Positions 57,642 through 61,997 of a DNA stretch of 61,997 nt are shown here, piece after piece; position 1 is the first letter of the stretch; each line of letters opens with the position of its first letter. The notes beneath the pieces are model-generated. The model was not told the origin of the DNA, did not search any database, and worked only from the letters and a program-made list of their open reading frames with translations. The translations under genes and the position numbers were made by a program. The DNA comes from CAZTDD01 sp964612675 (lineage in GTDB: Bacteria > Hinthialibacterota > Hinthialibacteria > Hinthialibacterales > JAKPRU01): positions 1-61,997 of the forward strand of contig CAZTDD010000022.1 in the NCBI GenBank assembly GCA_964612675.1. The letters are read 5' to 3'.

Positions 57642-58919
57642 ATGAGATGGAATGGCCTATTTCTAATTGGTGTATTGGCTGGACTGGTTCTCGGGGCAGG
57701 GTGCGCCGGAGAACATGAGGGAGCAAGAACTCCAGAAGATGTCTTGCGGATTTCACGGGCCGGTTTCGAGCCCTATGATCGCTGGCTCGCAAAGGAAATC
57801 GCAGCCTATGAGGAATCACATCCCGGTACAGAGGTCTCTTACGAACCGGTACCCGGGCAGGAATATCTAATCAAAATCCAAACAGCGGTCGCGGCGGGAA
57901 ATGAGCCGGATGTCTATACGCTGGCGGGCCAGTGGATTCCGAAATTCGCACGGGAGAACCTGATCGATGTTCCGCCGCCGGAAATCCAGGAGCATATCCG
58001 CGAACAATACGTTTCAGCCGCAGTCGATTACTGCTCCTACGAGGACGTTGTCTACGGTTTTCCGTACGAGGGCGGTTCCCGGGTTGTCCTCTACAACAAG
58101 GAACTGGTGGAGGAGGCGGGCATCGACAGAGATCCCGAGTCCTGGGAAGAGTTAGCCCTGTTTGCGAAGAAATGTACGAAGTTCGACGACTACGGCCGGA
58201 TGATCCAACAAGGTATCGCCATCATGGGGCCGGGCCTGCACGATGATTTCATGTGCCAGGTTGCCGCGTTTATTTGGATGAACGGCGGCGGGTTTATGAA
58301 CGAAGACGAGACCGAATTCATGCTCGAAGATCCCCGGAGTGTCGAGGCCCTCCAGTTCTTCGTCGACTTGATTCATAAATACGAGTGCACATCGTTGAAT
58401 TTCATGACCAAACCGGAGGCGTTTGCGACGGGACGGGCCGCATATCATATCGGGGGACCATGGGATATCAGCAATCTCAAGGTCTTGGCGCCGGATATGG
58501 AACTCGGCGCGTTTTTGATTCCACCGAAAGAAAAAGGCGGCCCTGTCTATGTGGACAACTCGCCGTGGGTGTGGGTTGTCTCCAACAACAGCACACGTAA
58601 AGCGCAGGGCTACGATTTCATCCAACATATTCAAACCAAAGAAGCCCAAATGCATTTCGCGATCGAATACGGTATCACACCGTACCGTTATGATGCGCTT
58701 CAAGATCCTTTCTTCAAGAACGATCCCGTTCAAGCAGTGTTTGCGAAATCCAACAAATATATTCACATGCGCCCACGTATCTGGTGGTACGAGATTTGCC
58801 GGATGCTGGGATTGCAGTTTGAAATGGCTCTTCTCAAAATGAAAACACCTTTGGAAGCGATGCAAGATGGTATCCGGGATATTAAAAGACAGATGCGAAT
58901 CCGGAAAGAATCGAGATGA
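57642..58919 (+). CDS. Sugar ABC importer substrate-binding lipoprotein (family 1)
   Basis: The 425-residue protein has a lipobox (LGAGC, Cys21) and the classical family 1 solute-binding pattern: LRISRAGFEPYDRWLAKEIA, YEESHPGTEVSYEPVPGQEY, IKIQTAVAAGNEPDVYTLAG, VVYGFPYEGGSRVVLYNKEL, VEEAGIDRDPESWEELALFA, FATGRAAYHIGGPWDISNLK and a C-terminal PYRYDALQDPFFKND segment. It captures an oligosaccharide for the MalFG-like permeases encoded next. The stop overlaps the first permease start by four bases. No ATPase gene is adjacent; a shared MsmK-like ATPase elsewhere is likely. Confidence 0.93.
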   Translation: MRWNGLFLIGVLAGLVLGAGCAGEHEGARTPEDVLRISRAGFEPYDRWLAKEIAAYEESHPGTEVSYEPVPGQEYLIKIQTAVAAGNEPDVYTLAGQWIPKFARENLIDVPPPEIQEHIREQYVSAAVDYCSYEDVVYGFPYEGGSRVVLYNKELVEEAGIDRDPESWEELALFAKKCTKFDDYGRMIQQGIAIMGPGLHDDFMCQVAAFIWMNGGGFMNEDETEFMLEDPRSVEALQFFVDLIHKYECTSLNFMTKPEAFATGRAAYHIGGPWDISNLKVLAPDMELGAFLIPPKEKGGPVYVDNSPWVWVVSNNSTRKAQGYDFIQHIQTKEAQMHFAIEYGITPYRYDALQDPFFKNDPVQAVFAKSNKYIHMRPRIWWYEICRMLGLQFEMALLKMKTPLEAMQDGIRDIKRQMRIRKESR

Positions 58920-59385
58920 GACCCTATCGACTGACCCCATATTTCTTTTTGCTTCCCGCGCTCCTGCTGCTTGGGGTTTTCTCTTTCGGTGCGATGGGGT
59001 ATGCCCTATACGTCAGTTTTCACCATTGGTCGGTCATTAATCCCACAATGCCGTTTGCCGGCTTCCAAAATTATCAGTGGGCGTTTCAGGACCCGCATTT
59101 CGGCAGAGCGTTTGTCAATACGCTGCTCTATGCGGTCATGGTGACGGGGGGAGGAACTTGTGCCGCTCTCGCCGCAGCGTTGCTGGTCAATTCGCTCCCT
59201 CCGTTCAGCAGTCACATCGTACGGACCTCGCTGTTCGCGCCCGTCGTCACTTCTGTCATCGCATCCGCGATCATTTGGCTCTGGATCTACAATCCAACCT
59301 TCGGTCTCGCGAACGGCGTGCTCGCGATGTTCGGCCTTCCTCTGTCAGACTGGATTTACAACCCCGACACAGCCCTGGTCTCGAT
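58916..59385 (+). CDS. Sugar ABC importer permease MalF/UgpA-like, 5' fragment before the N gap
   Basis: About 156 residues are visible before the gap. YFFLLPALLLLGVFSFGAMG and YALYVSFHHWSVINPTMPFA are the first membrane helix and periplasmic loop; the helices VNTLLYAVMVTGGGTCAALA and SLFAPVVTSVIASAIIWLWI follow, then FGLANGVLAMFGLPLSDWIY. These match the N-terminal half of MalF/UgpA-type permeases. The C-terminal half with the EAA loop is lost in the scaffold gap. The product of the continuous frame through the N run is an artefact, not a fused permease. Confidence 0.88.
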
Positions 59386-59485
59386 NNNNNNNNNNNNNNN
59401 NNNNNNNNNNNNNNNNNNNNNNNNNNNNNNNNNNNNNNNNNNNNNNNNNNNNNNNNNNNNNNNNNNNNNNNNNNNNNNNNNNNNN
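59386..59485. other. Assembly gap of 100 N
   Basis: Exactly 100 N bases are present, the usual placeholder for a gap of unknown size. The missing part should hold the C-terminal half of the first permease and the start of the second; the real distance is unknown. Confidence 0.98.
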
Positions 59486-60307
59486 CGAGTATCGTTCGAT
59501 AAAATCGTTCTCCACGTGATTGGGGCGATCGTCTCGGTAATCACACTCGCACCGTTTTTGTGGATGATTTCCAGCGCCTTGAAACCGGCGGATCAAATAC
59601 TCGCGTTTCCACCGGAATGGATTCCCCGCGAGTTAACTTGGACGAATTTCACGGAATCGCTCTCCAGGGCACCATTCGGACGATTTTTCATCAACAGCGG
59701 AATACAGGCGCTGGCGGCCACGTTTGGGGTTCTGCTGACATCCTCCACCGCCGGCTACGCGTTTGCGAAATTCCGGTTTCCGGGGCGGGATATTCTCTTT
59801 TTGGCTTGCCTTTCGACGATGATGATTCCACCGATTGTCACGGTAATTCCGAATTATCTTATTATCCAGCATCTGGGATGGGTCAACACGTTCCGTGCGC
59901 TGATCATTCCGGTTTGCGCATCCGCCTTCGGGATTTATCTGATGCGCCAATTCATTATGACCATCCCGGACGATTTCATGGATTCCGCTCGAATCGAGGG
60001 TGCGAGGGAATGGTATGTCTATGCATGGATTATTCTGCCGCTCTCCAAAGCGGCGCTGGCGGCCCTCGCGATTTTCACCTTTATCGCTAACTGGGATAGT
60101 TTCCTTTGGCCCCTGCTCGTGATCAGCAGCGAGGAAATGCGGACACTGCCGCTGGGATTGGCGTTCTTCCGATATCATTACGGAATAACGCAGTATAATT
60201 ATCTGCTTGCAGCGACGGTCGTGTGTACAATTCCGCCCATTATTGTCTTTTTGGCGTTACAGCGATATTTCGTGCGGGGGATTACCTTGACGGGGCTAAA
60301 AACGTGA
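59486..60307 (+). CDS. Sugar ABC importer permease MalG/UgpE-like, 5' end missing in gap
   Basis: After the gap the frame reads RVSFDKIVLHVIGAIVSVIT, APFLWMISSALKPADQILAF, then FINSGIQALAATFGVLLTSS, TAGYAFAKFRFPGRDILFLA, MIPPIVTVIPNYLIIQHLGW, FGIYLMRQFIMTIPDDFMDS and the EAA loop ARIEGAREWYVYAWIILPL, which contacts the ATPase, followed by NWDSFLWPLLVISSEEMRTL. This is nearly a whole MalG/UgpE-type permease; probably only the first few residues are missing. About six membrane helices are visible. It lies downstream of the matching binding protein and first permease. Confidence 0.92.
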   Translation, partial: RVSFDKIVLHVIGAIVSVITLAPFLWMISSALKPADQILAFPPEWIPRELTWTNFTESLSRAPFGRFFINSGIQALAATFGVLLTSSTAGYAFAKFRFPGRDILFLACLSTMMIPPIVTVIPNYLIIQHLGWVNTFRALIIPVCASAFGIYLMRQFIMTIPDDFMDSARIEGAREWYVYAWIILPLSKAALAALAIFTFIANWDSFLWPLLVISSEEMRTLPLGLAFFRYHYGITQYNYLLAATVVCTIPPIIVFLALQRYFVRGITLTGLKT

Positions 60308-60338
60308 TTCCACCCGGGGTGAAACCCTCGAGCGCTAC

Positions 60339-61796
60339 TTAATCGCCTTTTCGGAATGCGAAATCGAAGACATTTGTCCCTGCAAGCATGACCCGCTTGA
60401 GCTCATCAACGCTGCGAATGCGTTTGACCCATTTGAACAGATAACTCGGCCGGAAATAGAACGAACGATAGATCCTGCGGATGTTATCGGAAAGTTCTTC
60501 GTTGCTCAGATCGGTGAAAAATTGATTGAAAAACGCGTCTGTATGCAGCTTGGACAGATCCAGGTCGGTCCCGTCTCCGATCTCCGGGTGTGTTGCTTTC
60601 ACCTCGTCGAAAAGCGGCGTTCCCGGATAGGGTGTCGTAATACCGAAGGTAATTACGGTCGGATCGATTTCCTTGACAAACTCGAGCGACTGATCGATCG
60701 TTGCCTGCGTTTCGCCGGGACAACCGATCATGCAGTGCGCGTGAGTATCGATCCCGACCTCATGACAGAGACGGAACGCGGTTCGTGTCTGATCCACAGT
60801 GATATTTTTGCGAACGTTGTCGAGGATCTGCTGGACTCCCGACTCGACACCAAAACGAATCATGTGACAACCGGACCGTTTCATCAGCGCGAGCATATCC
60901 GCGTCGACGTTGTTGACACGGGAGCTGCAGATCCACGTAAGATCCAGATTCTTTTCGAGAATTCCTTCACAGATTTCTTTCACACGCCGCTTGGAGGCGG
61001 TAAACAGCTCGTCGCGGAAGAAGATCTCCTTGTATCCCAGATCCTGACATTCCTCCATCTCTTGGAGGACTTTTTCAGCGCTCCGAAACCGGACTTTGTT
61101 GCCGTAAAAAGGAGGAGAAGCACAGTACGTACAGCGAGCCGTACAGCCGCGTGTGGTGAACATCGTCGTGAACGGCATTCGTTTGATTACGGGGTTGAAG
61201 TAGTGGATATCGGTAGGCAAGAGTCGGCGGTCGGGAATCGGTAGAGTGTCCAAATCTTTAATGAACGGCATCGGCTCGTTCAACACGATTTCGCCGTTGT
61301 CTTTGTATCCAATACCGAGCGTTTCCTTCCACGCGTCCCCGCCTTGCGCAAAACGGTTGACAAAATCTTGAACGACCGCCTCCGCTTCACGCTGGACGAT
61401 GACATCGATGCCGGGAATCGACAGGCTCGCTTGCGGCATGAATGTCGGCTGAGAGCCCCACACCATGGTCTTCAGTTCCGGCAGAGCGGACTTGCAGGCT
61501 CGCAGAATCTCCGCATCCTCACGAATGGTCATCGTCGAGGTCAGAAGCATCACTACATCGTACTCACGGGACCGTACGTGTTCGACAAGGTCATCGACAC
61601 TCATCTGCATGGCGGCGGCATCCAGCAGGTCGGCCTCGTGACCATCCTGTTTGACCACGCAGGTCACAAGGAGCTGCGAAACCGGCGGAAACTGAATTCC
61701 GGCGATCCGTTTCCCTTTGCACCAGCACCCGTAAACCAGGTCGCGTGCAACATTCTTGCTGTGTTTGCTCGGTGGTATGAGCGTAAGTGTTTTCAT
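60339..61796 (-). CDS. B12-binding-domain radical SAM protein
   Basis: The 485-residue protein has an N-terminal Rossmann-like cobalamin-binding domain (about 1-150, LVEHVRSREYDVVMLLTSTM, LPELKTMVWGSQPTFMPQAS; the DxHxxG His motif is not evident), then a radical SAM core with the cluster motif TTRGCTARCTYCASPP (Cys218, Cys222, Cys225), GYKEIFFRDELFTASKRRVK, RFGVESGVQQILDNVRKNIT and HAHCMIGCPGETQATIDQSL, ending in a helical region (SYLFKWVKRIRSVDELKRVM). Such enzymes often modify lipids, hopanoids or surface sugars, or install methyl groups; the substrate cannot be told. It stands alone, convergent with the permease gene. Confidence 0.92.
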   Translation of the reverse strand: MKTLTLIPPSKHSKNVARDLVYGCWCKGKRIAGIQFPPVSQLLVTCVVKQDGHEADLLDAAAMQMSVDDLVEHVRSREYDVVMLLTSTMTIREDAEILRACKSALPELKTMVWGSQPTFMPQASLSIPGIDVIVQREAEAVVQDFVNRFAQGGDAWKETLGIGYKDNGEIVLNEPMPFIKDLDTLPIPDRRLLPTDIHYFNPVIKRMPFTTMFTTRGCTARCTYCASPPFYGNKVRFRSAEKVLQEMEECQDLGYKEIFFRDELFTASKRRVKEICEGILEKNLDLTWICSSRVNNVDADMLALMKRSGCHMIRFGVESGVQQILDNVRKNITVDQTRTAFRLCHEVGIDTHAHCMIGCPGETQATIDQSLEFVKEIDPTVITFGITTPYPGTPLFDEVKATHPEIGDGTDLDLSKLHTDAFFNQFFTDLSNEELSDNIRRIYRSFYFRPSYLFKWVKRIRSVDELKRVMLAGTNVFDFAFRKGD

Positions 61797-61997
61797 TGCA
61801 GTTTCTACAGCTGACTGTATCCTGAGGTACTCAGATCAGATACCTCACTTCTCTCTATTCAACCCCACCCGCCCCCTCTTCAGTCTTGATGGCGCCGCAA
61901 AAAGTCGGGAGAGTTCTTCTCCCTCTCCCTCTGGGAGAGGGCCGGGGTGAGGGCACGTTGCATTATCCGCTGACGCTCCTGTGTGTGTGACAGACCC
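61797..61997. repeat. Right edge with a palindromic repeat
   Basis: No gene is supported in the last 200 bases. CCCTCTCCC (61921-61929) pairs with GGGAGAGGG (61933-61941) across a TCT loop, followed by CCGGGGTGAGGGC. I have seen this CTCTCCC...GGGAGAGGG-x-x-GGGGTGAGGG pattern as a dispersed intergenic element in many unrelated bacterial genomes. It may also mark the 5' flank of the radical SAM gene. Confidence 0.65.

Noticed and set aside
58916..60307. Single 463-residue fused permease
   Set aside because: The frame passes through 100 N; the two ends belong to MalF-type and MalG-type permeases.
1..61997. CRISPR array, tRNA or rRNA genes
   Set aside because: I looked for evenly spaced direct repeats, TPsiC-loop-like GGTTCGAATCC motifs with matching arms and rRNA-like conserved stretches, and found none that hold up; short RNA genes may still be missed by eye.

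Overview
The window looks like a scaffold from a metagenome-assembled bacterial genome: a 100-N scaffolding gap sits at 59386-59485 and both ends cut through context. Gene content points to a Gram-negative (HflK/HflC, a YbgF-like periplasmic TPR protein, lipoproteins, O-antigen ligase), polysaccharide-scavenging lineage near Planctomycetota/PVC or deep groups such as Sumerlaeota or Hydrogenedentota. The reasons are two sulfatase-fold enzymes, DUF4038 and DUF4091 glycosidase-like proteins, a CotH/lamin-tail protein, dockerin and cohesin domains outside any cellulosome cluster, a lone pseudopilin, and lysine synthesis through LL-diaminopimelate aminotransferase. The taxon is an inference, not a measurement. 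I see no rRNA, tRNA, CRISPR array or transposase gene. Layout: 1-1.4 kb, a partial glycosidase and a decaying sulfatase. 1.77-7.36 kb, a minus-strand housekeeping/stress run yicC-hflK-hflC-histidine kinase-response regulator, divergent from MTA phosphorylase (7.56-8.41 kb). 8.46-10.29 kb, a tightly coupled AAA_21 ATPase plus DUF4276 TOPRIM-like pair, the best candidate for an under-described (defence-type) system. 11.68-13.23 kb, a toxin-antitoxin island (BrnT/BrnA-like pair, nucleotidyltransferase, small proteins, a 93-bp duplication and a frameshifted HEPN relic) abutting a secreted propeller-like protein. 13.4-16.3 kb, lysA-cupin-dapL. 17.9-25 kb, secreted esterase, DUF4091 protein, a zinc-ribbon sugar epimerase and an O-antigen ligase. 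25.1-34.5 kb, an orphan sugar-binding lipoprotein divergent from a 2728-residue secreted protein with an N-terminal dockerin and a C-terminal cohesin. 34.7-37.3 kb, catalase with a Fur/PerR-like box and a second TA cluster. 37.3-50.1 kb, CotH protein, pseudopilin, alpha/alpha-barrel glycosidase lipoprotein, two glycosyltransferases, a periplasmic TPR protein and a CAP protein. 50.3-57.3 kb, Rrf2 regulator, sulfatase-fold lipoprotein with Thr at the nucleophile position, secreted beta-helix protein, DnaC-like loader and a secreted TIM-barrel-like protein. 57.6-60.3 kb, a sugar ABC importer broken by the N gap; 60.3-61.8 kb, a B12-binding radical SAM enzyme. How the parts fit: secreted, lipid-anchored and dockerin/cohesin proteins would capture and cut sulfated or complex glycans, the ABC importers would take up products, and the glycosyltransferases, epimerase and ligase would build surface polysaccharide. 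Between genes there are several unrelated palindromic repeats (24979-25053, 34595-34726, 43123-43199, 61921-61941) that look like dispersed elements. Most genes are ordinary for such a genome; the accessory islands at 8.5-13.2 kb and 36.4-37.3 kb show the clearest signs of gain, decay and recombination.
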